Source of the DNA: Urechis unicinctus
Taxonomy: Eukaryota; Annelida; Polychaeta; Xenopneusta; Urechidae
Direction of reading: 5' to 3'
Assembly: GCA_034190875.2 (NCBI GenBank)
Contig: CM067356.1
Span: 50,851,263-50,915,262, forward strand
DNA length: 64,000 nt
The notes beneath the pieces are model-generated. The model ran no database searches, was not told where the DNA came from, and was given only the letters and a program-made list of their open reading frames with translations. Position numbers and translations under genes: made by a program. Below, one piece after another: positions 10,707 through 22,267 of this stretch; position 1 is the first letter of the stretch, and every line of letters starts with the position of its first letter.

Positions 10707-13700
10707 TGGCGGGCATTATACAATGGAATTGCCGAGGACTTCGGAATAATCATGAAGAACTTCTTACTTTACTCAACAAAAATAATGGTATTGCAGCCTG
10801 CCTTCAGGAAACATTTTTGAAGGCAGAAAATAACTATAGCTTGAAAGGCTATAAATCTTACCATAAATTTGGAGGCACTGGGGAACGAGCTTCTGGCGGC
10901 TCGTCCATTTTAATCAAGGATTTTATTCCCCAGAAAGAAATAGAACTCAATACAAACCTTCAAGCAGTAGCAGTAAATATTACCTTAAATAAGTCCATCA
11001 CACTTTGCTCCCTTTACTTACCGCCAAGCCGAAATTTTACACGGGGAGAACTGGACAACATCGTGGCCCAGTTGCCAGAGCCAGTTCTCCTCATGGGTGA
11101 TTTTAATGCCCACAACTCTTTATGGGGCAATACATATGATGATGGAAAAGGCCAAATTGTAGAAGATTTCTTCATTTCTCACAATCTCTGCCTTTTAAAT
11201 GACGGCTCAAATACATACATCCATCCAGGCTATGGCACACCCACCGCAATAGATCTTTCTTTCTCTTCTCCTTCTTTGTTTCTCGACCTTGCATGGGAAG
11301 TTGGTGTCGATGATACCTGTGGAAGTGACCACTTCCCCATTCTTATCCATCTAAACCCTCCATTACCACCAGAGTCACCTCCAAAGTGGCAGCTGCATAA
11401 AGCAGACTGGCCCTCCTTTGGATCTCTGTGTGGGGAGGCTATCCACAGGGATAAGATGCAAGGGCGAGATACACACATCGATACATTTTGTGCTAAACTG
11501 CTTGAAATTGCCTCCAAAACTATTCCGAAGTCCTCGGCAAAGCCCAGGCGCATCCCAAAACCATGGTTTAATCAAGACTGCCAGGACGCCATCAACCACA
11601 GAAAAAGGGCCCTTAAGTTATTCCAAACTCACCCAACCCATGCAAACCTGGCATCATTCAGGGCAGCGAGAGCGAGAGCTCGGCGGGTTGTTAAAGAAAG
11701 TAAAAAGAATTCATGGAAAACTTATATATCAAAATTAAACTCGAGAACATCAATCAAAAAGACATGGGAAATGGTCCGCAAAATAAGTGGAAAAAACACC
11801 TCTTCCACTACTTCTTACCTTCTAACACCAGATGGTAATGAAGTCAAAAACAAACAAGAAATATCTAACATCATAGCGGATACAATAACCATGAATTCTT
11901 CCACTGCTAATTATACTGAAAAGTTTCAAAGACATAAACAGATAACTGAAACAACAAAACTTAATTTTAGGTCAAACAACGAAGAAAATTATAATGTTCC
12001 TTTTACTTTAGAAGAATTGAAAGAATCTTTGAAACTCTGCAAGGACACTGCAGTAGGACCAGACGATGTTCATTACCAACTTCTTAAACATCTTCCAGAA
12101 GAGTCCTTGTATGTCTTATTAGACATATACAATCACATATGGAGCAGTGGAGAATATCCGGACTCATGGAGAGAGGCTACCATCATCCCTCTCCCAAAGT
12201 CCGGAAAAGACCCAACCAACCCGTCGAGCTACAGGCCCATCGCTCTCACGAGCTGTCTCTGTAAAACCATGGAGCGAATCGTTAACAAGCGTCTTATGTG
12301 GTACTTGGAAATTAATAATATAATAAATGAACATCAATCTGGCTTTAGAAAAGGCCGATGTACCACAGATAACCTTGTTAAGTTAGAGTCTTATATTAGG
12401 GATGCATTTTTAAAGGGGGACCATGTCGTGTCTGTGTTTTTCGATCTTGAGAAAGCATATGACACGACATGGAAATATGGGATTTTAAAAGATCTACAAG
12501 AAGCTGGTCTTCGAGGTAATATGCCACTATTTATACAAAAAATTTTAAATGATAGATTTTTTAAGGTAAGAATTGGGACATCACTTTCGGACCAACATGG
12601 TCAGGAAATGGGGGTCCCACAGGGCAGCATTCTTTCTGTCACACTTTTCAATCTAAAGATCAATAGCATCACAAAAGTTCTTAAACCTGAAATAGAAAAA
12701 TCACTTTATGTAGACGATTTCCTTATATCTTACCGATCCAGCAGTATGACCACCATAGAACGCCAGCTACAAATCAATCAACCTTAACAAAATTCAGAAA
12801 TGGGCAGATGAAAATGGTTTCAAATTTTCTACTACAAAAACAGTTTGTGTACATTTTTGTCAAAGAAGGGGCCTTCACCCTGACCCAGAATTAACCATCA
12901 ATGAAAATCCCGTCCCTGTTGTGGAAGAAACCAAATTCTTAGGTATCATATTTGATTCAAAACTGAATTTTAAATCCCATATTAATTACATCAGGAATAA
13001 ATGTCTCAAGGCAATGAATCTTCTTAAAGTAGTGTCCAAGCTGGACTGGGGAGCTGACAGGCAGGTCCTGCTCAGGCTCTACCGGTCCTTGATAAGATCA
13101 AAGCTTGACTATCCCCCTGTGGGTCCGGGGGTAGAATAGGTCCACTGTATCCTTCTGCATGTCGTAAGAGGCGACTAATAGGGGGCAACCTGTTGGCCGT
13201 GGGTTGCGACTCGTGTCGGTGGACAATGGGATCCTGGTGGTTGAGTGGAGTGGTTCTTTTGAGGGCCATATCTGCAACATACCACTCTGGCCCGGATTTC
13301 GCCTAGACGAGAGGCTGGAATGGCCTGGTCCAGTCAATCGGCTTGTGGTGACTGGCCCTAGGATAATCGTTTCCATTTTAATCTTTTCCATCTCCATTTT
13401 CATTTATCCTAGAAGGCGGCTGCTTAATCAGGTCAATCTTATCTATTAACCTTTCTTGGCACCATATAACACATACGTGTTGGTGTGCCGTTAAATCCTA
13501 TTCTCACTCACTCACTCAAAGCTTGACTATGGCTGCATCGTTTACGGTGCAGCTCGAAAATCTTATCTAAAACGACTGGACATAGTCCAGAATCAGGCTC
13601 TGAGGATTTGCCTTGGGGCATTTCGAACATCACCCATTGAAAGCCTCCACACTGAAGCCAATGAAATGCCTATCCATATAAGAAGAAACAAACTGGCCCT

Positions 13701-14812
13701 TCAATATGCAATTAAAATAAAAAGCAATCCAGATCACCCTGCCTATGACATTATCTTCCATCCCAAATACCAAGTAATATATGAAACTAAACCTAATGCC
13801 ATACCACCTCTTGGCATCCGTATTCAAGAATCGCTAAACAACATATCCAATAATTTAGACATTATTGCTCCAAACAAAATTCCCGAAACACCACCCTGGC
13901 AATTGAACACACCAACAATAGACACATCCCTTACCAAATATGATGATAAATTAAATGCAAATGACCTCTTGATGAAATTTCATGAAATAAAAGAACATCA
14001 CAAAGACAAGATACTTATTTATACTGATGAATCCAAAGATGCAAACCGTGTGGGTGCTGGAGTCGTGTTCGGACCTCAGACCCACAAGAAAAGACTGCCT
14101 GGTGCAGCATCTGTTTTTACAGCTGAAGTTACCGCAATAAGGATGGCATTGGGCCTTATTGCTCACCATCCCAATGCGGATTTTACAATTTTTAGTGATT
14201 CTTTATCTGCCCTGGAGGCAATTGGGAATAAGTTGTTATCGTGCCATATTGTTGTAGATATTTTAGAAAATCTTACTCGTTTATCCATGCTGGGTAAAAA
14301 TGTTGAGTTTGTCTGGGTACCCAGTCACATAGGTATCCCAGGCAACGAAAAAGCCGATAGGACTGCAAAGGAAGCCCTACATGAGCCAGTGTCTGAAACC
14401 AAGATTCCCTTTACAGATTTTAAACCTCAAGTCGTCCAATTTTTTAAACAAAAAATGGCAGGACCAGTGGGATGAATCCATTCCAAACAAACTTTACGAA
14501 ATCCAGCCTCAACTTGGGGAGTGGCCACACAACTGCAGAGAGAGCCGAAGAGAAGAGGTCGTTCTTGCTCGCGCTCGTATAGGACACACCTATACAACTC
14601 ATGCCTTTCTACTAAGGGATGAGCCCATCCCTGAATGTATTCCTTGTCAATGTGCCTATACTGTCAAGCACATTCTCATTGAATGTGCTGATTTGATTTT
14701 GATCCGAAATCGCTTCTTCCGGGTTCAAACCCTTTCAGAATTGTTTGAAAGGGTGAATCCATCCAAGATACTTGGATTCATAAGAGAAATTGGATTTTTC
14801 TATAAATTTTAG
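10706..14812 (+). pseudogene. LINE-1 ORF2: endonuclease, reverse transcriptase, RNase H
   Basis: Order of domains: an APE-type endonuclease from 10706 (IIQWNCRGLRNN, CLQETFL, LMGDFNAHN, DLSFSS, GSDHFPI), then reverse transcriptase (AVGPDDVHYQLLKHL, YRPIALTS, FFDLEKAYDTTW, GVPQGSI, YVDDF), RNase H (IYTDESKDANRVGAG, FTAEVTAIRMAL, FSDSLSALEAI, WVPSHIGIPGNEKADRTAKE) and a C-terminal RARIGHTYTTH...CQCAYTVKHILIEC region. Breaks: a 4-bp duplication near 12775, the retroposon at 13113-13515, and an A6-run shift near 14455. The catalytic box is YVDD rather than the common YADD. The polymerase nicks target DNA and primes from it. ORF2 starts in the A of the ORF1 stop (TAATG), a layout known to allow coupled re-initiation. 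Confidence 0.9.
13113..13515 (+). mobile_element. Retroposon copy C, long form, inside LINE ORF2
   Basis: A 403-bp long-form copy starting ccccctgtgggtcc and ending in ctcactcactc, flanked by the 15-bp duplication tcaaagcttgactat at 13098-13112 and 13516-13530. It splits the LINE reading frame between RSKLDY and GCIVYGAARKS. The body shares the LINE 5' UTR landmarks (tgtcgtaagaggcgactaat, cgcctagacgagagg, ggcggctgcttaatcagg). The last ~55 bp share the LINE 3' terminus (ccatataacac...gtgttggtgtgccgttaaac). No open frame of note. Confidence 0.92.
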
Positions 14813-15312
14813 ACCATACAATTCTCAAATTATTATATATAATTCAATTCATATAATTCAATTAATACTAATTTTTAGTTAGTTTTAACCCTTGACTCCT
14901 TCTTATCCTTTCGTACTCGTATTTATCCCTCCTTAAGTAGGCACCATATAACACACTAGTGTTGGTGTGCCGTTAAACCCTATACTTACCTTACCTTACC
15001 GTGTCGGTGGACAATGGGATCCAGGTGGTTGAGTGGAGCGGTCCTTTTGAGGGCCATATCTGCAACACACTACTCTGGTCTGGATTTCGCCTAGACGAGA
15101 GGCTGGAATGGCCTTTTTCAGTCAATCGGCTGGTGGTGACTTGCCCTAGGATAATCGTTTCCATTTTTATCTTTTTCCATCTCCATTTTCATTTATCCTA
15201 GAAGGCGGCTGCTTAATCAGGTCATACTTATCTATTAACCTTTCTAGGTGCCATATAACACATACGTGTTGGTGTGCCGTTAAACCCTATACTCACTCAC
15301 TCGCACTCACTC

Positions 15313-16650
15313 AAGGAACTGAACATTAACAAACACATAAGATTGTGGCTTATGTGTGATAATATAGTGAGGTCACGATTCAATACACAACCAGTATTTA
15401 ATATTTATCATTTCTGACACTAACCTGTTTGGAACAGCGACAACCATGTGCACGTCTTGCCTCTAAACATGTGTTGTTGCTGTGGCAGTAAGACAGGCAA
15501 CTGGCACTTTAGAGCCCATGATCATGCAATGATTTTTTAATGATATTGTTATAATTCATATATTGATTTAATGTATTTATTTACATAAGTAAATCAACAT
15601 ACATGCAAGCATGCATACACATATTGAGTGTAAATGTGGGTGGGTGGGTAGGTTGGTAGGTATGTAGGAAGGGTAAGCTAAGTTAGGGTATGGTAGGTTA
15701 AGTTAGGGTATGGTATGGTAGGGTAGGACGTGACGTCATAATTCATTCATGAAGGAGGTTGCCTTAAACGAAAGTTGTGATTCCAAAAGTTCATGTGACA
15801 ATTGCTAAATAAACACGAGGCAGTGGATAACCAAAATAGTGCGGTTAAACGGATATTCATCTCAATTCTCGACATTTATAAGTACGTAAGTACACAACAT
15901 TGATGAAAAGCTATATGCACGCGAAATAGAAAAATTGCCGCACGACCCACATATATCTCAGCACGACGGTATACAGGTCGGGGACGACCGTCCGATCGAG
16001 GTGACTTACCTAAAACGAGGGAACTCACCTAAATCGAGGTGACTTAATGTGTAGTGTGCACGAATGAGATTATCTGTTAGAAAAGATGCTTGGAACTATT
16101 TGTAACGCTTCATTTGATTGGTTTAGAGTGCCCATCCTCTCCATGTGATACGAAAATTTGCATACGAACAATAACATCGTTGACTACACCCCGATCGAGG
16201 TGGCGTCTGATGTGAGCTTGAGACCCTACCAGGCTGCTACTTAGCACGAGAAAATAAGTTCTGGCAAAAATACTACAGAGTTGGCGAAAATTATTCTTTG
16301 TTTAAATGAAAGGCAAGACATTTTTAAAGAAATTTACCCTTAAGTCACACATATTTGTAGGTTTACTCTTCATATTTGTGAAATTGTTGTGTGGTTTGTA
16401 CTTGTAAATAACAACTGTTTACAAAGAGCAATTAAGTGCATCATATTGTATCTTTTGCATTTTAATAACAAGTAACAAGTAGCTATTATGTACCCAAACT
16501 GTCCTGAAATGTCTAAAGCAAATGGCATTTGTATGCCAGTCAAAACATTAAAAATGGCATCTGCTATATCAAAAAAAGAATGAATAGATGTCTCACAATA
16601 TTTAACAGCAAAATTTTTTTAAAAAAAACTATTAGCTCTATAATAACAAA
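15313..16650. other. No recognised gene; simple and G/T-rich repeats
   Basis: No supportable coding feature. At 15640-15730 there is a degenerate gtagggt/ggtaggt array. At 15965-16050 two or three copies of a short motif with 'cgaggtgactta' occur. The rest is AT-rich unique-looking sequence. Confidence 0.6.
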
Positions 16651-16682
16651 GTGGACAAAACAAACTTTCACCGATAATGACA

Positions 16683-17420
16683 AACATAATAATCAATTTC
16701 TGCATTCTGGGCAAACATACATCTTGCATGCATCATCATCACTTTCCTCCAATCCAACGCATTTTGCATGTACTCATGCATCACATTTGCACCCTATCCA
16801 CCTTCCATACTTCTTGTTGTCCCGCGATTTGAGATAAATTGTCCTGCACTCACCACATAAAGTCACTTTTTTTCCTCTTGCTCTACCACTCTTCACAACC
16901 TTCCTCTCATTCACACTAGTGGTCTCGACTGGAGTTTGCACTGACAGCTACGTCCAGCAAATTCTCTAATACACTGTGGGGTGGTCCTGCTGCTTGGGGA
17001 TCAGCATCTGCTGTGTCTCCAGGATCCATTTCACCAGAAGCGGGGTTCACGTCTTCTTGTGTTAGTGCAAAGTTCATATCGCCCCTGCTTCTCTTTGTAG
17101 GTGTGGGGTGCTCTTGTGCAAGAAGCCTCGCTGTTGCCACCTCGTCACCAGATGCATTCCGTCGTATGACACGCCTTGATGACAGGTCTACTGGTTCCCC
17201 GTGCCTTATACTTAACCATGTGTCATCTCTGTTGGTGAACGTGTACGAACGTTAATTGTTGTCAACATAATGTACAAGGATGTTGGTTCCACAGCATGTA
17301 ACTAGTTTATGCGCTTTTGGGCATATGGTTTTCCTTCTCCTTACCTTTGTCTTTGAACGTTCGTTTTGGTTGACCATGTATTCAATCTTAATTGGTCCCG
17401 TGTGGTGCTTGTAATTAGGA
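16683..17420 (-). pseudogene. Degenerate PHD-finger gene, possibly a transposase tail
   Basis: Minus-strand blocks: about 17356-17410 (KHHTGPIKIEYMVNQNERSK, then GTAAGG donor), 16916-17240 (DDTWLSIRHGEPVDLSSRRV...ARLLAQEHPTPTKRSRGD), and a shifted frame down to 16683 with CGECRTIYLKSRDNKKYG, CKCDA, HAKCVGLEE and YVCPECRN. The C-x2-C, C-x-C, H-x2-C, C-x2-C spacing is PHD-like. The Trp expected two residues before the His pair is a TGA stop, and a 1-nt frame change is needed between blocks. C-terminal fingers of this sort are known on some pogo/Tigger-like transposases of invertebrates; I saw no DDE domain, so the assignment is tentative. Confidence 0.4.
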
Positions 17421-18480
17421 GAACTGTTAATGAAAACAGATACAATAATAACATCAGAACTGAACTAAAAAAATAATAATTCATAGCTGATACAATAAAT
17501 GAGTCTAAACAAAATTTGTTCCATCAACAGTATTATATATTTAACTATGTATTATATATTTGGATATATAATTTCACAAATATCTTACCAAGAGAAGGAT
17601 GTTTAAGATAAACATGGCGAAAAATAATCCACTTGTAATTCTTTTATCCCAATCATGCTTCAAACTTGCCAACAAACAACCCAGAATGCCGCAACAACTG
17701 GAAAATTCTTACATCTACTTCTAATAAGTGGAACATGAAACTTGTTCAAGGCATGCATAACATATTGACAATTATCAAATCATTAATAACATGCATTAAA
17801 TCATTTGGTCAAATGATTCCTTTAAAGTAATATAACAACAAATATACTGTGAAACTATTGCCTTTGAGGTGCCAGAGTGGTCGATTCCATTGTCTCTGAT
17901 ATGTTTTTAAGCCAACAAGATAAATACACATTTCTTTTTTTTTACAATAACAATAATGAATACTTAACTAAACACCGAGTTCAAGTGCAACATAGACAAG
18001 AAAATTTGCTGTGGCTCAAAGGTATATGGTATTATAGTAGTTTCTCAAGCCTGCTTCTGCTGTGGTAGTATCGGTCGCGTTTGTTGTTGCTGGTGTGCTT
18101 GGTTTGTTTTGTTTGTTTGTTCAAATTTAAAGTCGCTTTCAGCTACCATGGCCATGTGCGACTAACTAGATGTTGTTTATGATACCAATATAGATTAGGA
18201 TATGTTTTGACTATTTGTGTGATATGTTTGAAACTTCACAGTATTTTTGAAAAGATGATAGGAGAGAATTTAAGTAAGAATTTTCTTCCGCTTGGACTAC
18301 TCCAGCAAAAAGATAGAGGTACAGAGGCCCAAAAGTACCCAGTTTTTCAACTGGATTCCCTGATAGACTGGTTCCAGGGAGGATAGAAGAGATCTGTAGT
18401 GCTTCAAATACTATTTGAAACATGAAAAAACAAGCATAGAAGAATTGTTGCAAAAACTGGTTTCCGGAGAATTATTTAAC
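17421..18480. other. No recognised gene; repeat fragment at 18030-18110
   Basis: AT-rich. A block at about 18030-18110 (tatagtagtttctcaagcct...ggtcgcgttt) resembles parts of 1350-1420 and 24845-24895, so it is another relic of the same dispersed family. No coding feature supported. Confidence 0.5.
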
Positions 18481-18534
18481 TAGAGTTATTATATTTGAAT
18501 CTTTTGGTTTCTTTAATATATATTGCTGTTGATT

Positions 18535-21500
18535 TTAATATCCTAGATCAAATAGACTGATAATATTTACTGGTAAATTTACCATTTTTATTTTATTGAT
18601 AAGCTGGATTCTTTTAAAGTAAAATCTTCTACAAGTAAAGAAGAAGTGATATGACGTTTCCAAAGAATTGCAATACTCACAGTTTGGATTAAGTGAGTTG
18701 TCAGAGGAATGTCTGGCTTTATAATAGTTTAAGGGAGGGTTGCCAAGGCTAAACCCAGTTAAGTATTTATCCAATTCTATTTTTTCATGAAAGATTGAGG
18801 GAAAGAATTTAACCGTTTTTTGAATTTCTTTGAACTGGGAGTTAGTTTGGTTGAAACTTTGTTGCCATGTATCAGTTATTTGTTTGTCTATAATTTTATA
18901 ATGGGAAGCTTTATCCAAAGACATTGGCTGTACTTTTTTATTGTGACCTTCATTAGCCACCCTGTCCGCCTGTTCATTCCCAAATACACCGACATGGGAA
19001 GGGATCCAAATAAACAAGACACTGGAGTTTCTTTTTTCAATGAGGTTGCTTAAATATATGATCTCCTTTATATATCTATTTGAATTAAAAATATTTAATG
19101 AATTGATAACAGCTAAGGAATCAGAAAGAATTACTGGGTTTCGAAGATTTGAGTCCAAAGCAAAATTCAGGGAATAGATGATAGCTAAGGACTCCGCCAC
19201 AAAAATCGAAAAGATACTTGGGATTTTGACACTTTTTTTGTAGTTTAATTTTGGAATAAATATTCCAAAAGCAGTGCTTTCAATGGTTTTGGAACCATCA
19301 GTATAGATCTCAACTGAGTCATGAGGCAATGAACTCAGGAGTTCTAATGTTATAGATTTATTATGTATTGGATTGTTTTTAACAATGAACCCAGCAAGTT
19401 CATTGTTAACCTTAGGAATGTCCACAAACCAAGGAGGAATTGGTGATATACTTTCCGTTAGAACTTCCGGATGTTTATTCACAAGAGAGTTTGAGAGTTT
19501 ATTAAGTGAATTTGAAAGATTTTGCTTTTTAGAAAACCAGTTTTCCCTAAAAATATCAGCAGTTGGGAGATTGAAAATTTTTGTCCTGATGATGTATTTT
19601 AAGGTAGTTTTTTCAATTTGAAGTTTTATCGGTGGAAATCCAGATATGACCTGAAGATCTTTAATAGATGTAGATTTGTGGGCTCTACTGATTGATCTTA
19701 GGATAGAGGATTGAATTCTATCCAGTTTATCAAAATTGTTTTGGAATGAGTTAATTAAAGCTGGAGCTCCATAAGTTAAATACTGAAGTGAAAAAGCAGA
19801 GTGAATTTTTGCTAAAACACTTTTATTTGCTCCCCAAGAAGATCCACTAATGAGTCTTATTAAATTTGAAATTTTTTGACATTTATTACTAACGAATCTT
19901 GTGTTTTCGTTCCAATTTAACCGTTTATCAAAAACTACACCTAAATATTTTTGGGATTCATGATAAGTTATACTTGTATTGTTCAGAAAGATTTTGGGAC
20001 GAAATATTGAATTTAGTCTACCAAAGGTAATAGCTTTTGATTTTGATGGAGAAAAATTAATACCCGATTCTTTGGCCCATTTGTTAATTTTGTTTATATT
20101 TCCCTGGATTATTTTAATTAACTTGTTTGATGGTTTTCCAGTGGACCAAATAGTAATATCATCAGCATAGACTGATGCTTTTGACGAAAGAGGAATGTCA
20201 TTGATTAGTATGTTAAATAGTAATGGAGAAAAATGACACTCCCTTGGGGAATACCATTTAAAGTTTGAATTGGTTGGGAAGTAGAGTCATTTATTCTAAC
20301 TTTTATAGACCTTCCATTAAGAAAGTTGCTAATCCATTTTAGACAGAGGCCATCTATTCCCAATTTCTTAGCTTTTCCAACAATGACTGATTTGTTGGCT
20401 GTGTCATACGCTTTTGAAATATCTAGGAAAATGGCATGAGTAATTTTGGTATTATCCATTCCTTGTTGGATATCATGAGCTAAGTTAGTGATATTGTCCA
20501 GTGTACTATGGTTTTTCCTAAAAGCTGATTGATTTTTATTGAACAGATTGTTATACTCTAAATGCCATTGAACTCTGTTTTTAATTATGGTTTCAAAAAA
20601 ATTTTAGATGCTGTAGAAGTAAGGCTAATCGGTCTATAAGAGGAAGGAGAATGAGGGTCAGAATTTGGTTTGTTTATTGGAATAATAATGGCAGACTTCC
20701 AGGCTTCAGGAACATTAGAGGAAAGCCATAGATTATTGAATACTTCCAACATGACAACCAGGCACTGATGAGGAAGATGGAAAAAGAAAGGGTAAATCAA
20801 GTGATCTTCACCCGGAGCTGAAGTTTGACTCTTCAAAGCTTTCTTCAACTCCAAGATACCAAAAGGCTGATCCAAAGACGAGGAAGAAGGAGAACCAACA
20901 ACCCCACCGGAAGATGGAACTTCCAACAATTCAGGAATAGAAGTATTTTTATTATTTACTTGTGAAAAATGTTTTACAAACAAATTTGCTTTTTCTTTAC
21001 TAGACTGTACATATGTTTTATCAATAGTGTTAAATATGGAGGGAATACCTTCCGATTTATTTTTACCTCGAATTTTATCAACTGTTTTCCAAAGTTTACT
21101 GCAGTTGGATTTATTTAAATTGCTACATGTTTCTTGCCAGAATGTGGCCTTAGCTTTTTTAATAGTAAGTTTGACATTAGCCCTTTCTTTTTTAAAAAGG
21201 ATAAAATTCTCTTCTGTTTTAGAATGAAAAAAATTTATTTCTGGCAGTATTTCTTTTCTTGATACTTGAAGAGCAAGAATCATCCCACCAAGGGTGGGAT
21301 TTAAGTTTTTTATTGTTGTTAGCTTTTGTATAGGGTATTGACTTTTTTGCAGCAGATATAAGGAGTTTTTCAAAATTTTGATAAGATTTAATAGGGTCAG
21401 GATCAATTATGGCATTATCAATAGTTTTTAGACAATTACTCTTGAATAGAGCCCAATTTGCTTTTTTGAGATTCCATTTATTTTTATTCACCGAAGAACT

Positions 21501-22211
21501 GTTATTTTGTTGGTTCACATTACCAATGTTTAATATGTTGTGGTCGCTACCCAAGGATTGTTGGAGGTTAGAAAAGTAGAATTTGTGTGAAATATCCTGA
21601 GTTGTTAATATGAGATCAAGGATATTTCTGGTTTTATCATTGAAGTGGGTAGGTGAAGAGTCATTGTGAAGGGTTATGTTATTATCAACTAATAAATTAA
21701 ATAAGGAAATCCCTTTGGCATTTGCCTTCGGGTGTTCCCAGAATGGGTGATGGGCATTGAAGTCACCCATGATGATATGCTTTTCTAAGTCCATTAATTG
21801 TTGATATTCTTTTTTATTTATTGATGTTTTATTGTCATAAAGATTAGTAATGTGGAAAAAAGTATTATTCATATGAATTTTGATTGTTATTGATTCTAAT
21901 GTAATGTCAGTATCAATAGTTTGACATGGAATTTTATTTGATACCGCGATAAGTAGTCCACCATGGGGAGCGCTATTACGGTCATTTCTGATAATTTTGT
22001 ATTCAGAAAGCCTAATAGAGTGATGGGGTTTTAGGAAAGTTTCCTGAAGGCAAATGATATTTGGTTTGACTTTTGACTTATTTAACATATGAGTAAATTC
22101 ATCCAAATGCTGGATAATGCCCCTGCAATTCCAACTCCATATGCTAACACCGTGCTTCAAATCAGAAGAGGAATTGAAATTGGGGGAATTCTGATAGCAG
22201 TTTGCAGCCAA
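18535..22211 (-). pseudogene. LINE-2 ORF2: endonuclease, reverse transcriptase, RNase H
   Basis: The endonuclease begins at 22211 (SIWSWNCRGIIQHLDEF, CLQETFLK, IIMGDFNAHHPFW, LGSDHNIL). Next come the connecting region and reverse transcriptase: SYRPISLTSTASKI near 20600, AIFLDISKAYDTANKS near 20430, GIPQGS near 20240, then in another frame a YADD box. RNase H follows at 18535-19482 (IYTDGSKTIESTAFG, FVAESLAIIYSL, SDSLAVINSL, WIPSHVGVFGNEQADRVANE), ending with a Cys/His tail (CEYCNSLETSYHFFFTC). Frame changes occur near 21220-21400, 20580 and 20235. The first Met follows the ORF1 stop by about 57 bases. Confidence 0.88.
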
Positions 22212-22267
22212 TATCGCCTGGATGGACAGAAGGAAAAGGAAGTTGAAGATGAAACAGAACTGGAAAT

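Larger units (their letters stand above)
8904..15000 (+). mobile_element. Full-length RNase H-bearing non-LTR retrotransposon (LINE-1 of this window)
   Basis: A complete element is bounded by an exact 15-bp duplication, gtgtcggtggacaat, at 8889-8903 and 15001-15015. It has a ~560-bp 5' UTR starting ccccctgtggg, ORF1 with three zinc knuckles, ORF2 with endonuclease, reverse transcriptase, RNase H and a C-terminal Cys/His region, and a 3' end with a short cttacc repeat tail. The architecture fits the Jockey/I group of LINEs. The 403-bp retroposon at 13113-13515 is inserted in ORF2. Apart from that, I count four small frame lesions, two of them in A homopolymers, so the copy is young or the breaks are sequence errors. 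Confidence 0.9.
8889..15312 (+). mobile_element. Retroposon copy D, split by LINE insertion
   Basis: A short-form retroposon copy begins with gtgtcggtggacaat (8889-8903) and is interrupted there by the 6.1-kb LINE. It resumes at 15001 with the duplicated 15 bp and runs through the usual body to the gtgccgttaaac and ctcactcac tail near 15312. Copy D was therefore in place before the LINE landed in it. Its start is almost the same as that of copy B (1000). No clear target duplication around copy D itself was seen. Confidence 0.8.

Noticed and set aside
17862..17900. tRNA-like A-box (ggtgccagagtggtcg)
   Set aside because: No B-box at the right spacing and no cloverleaf; perhaps a relic SINE head at most.
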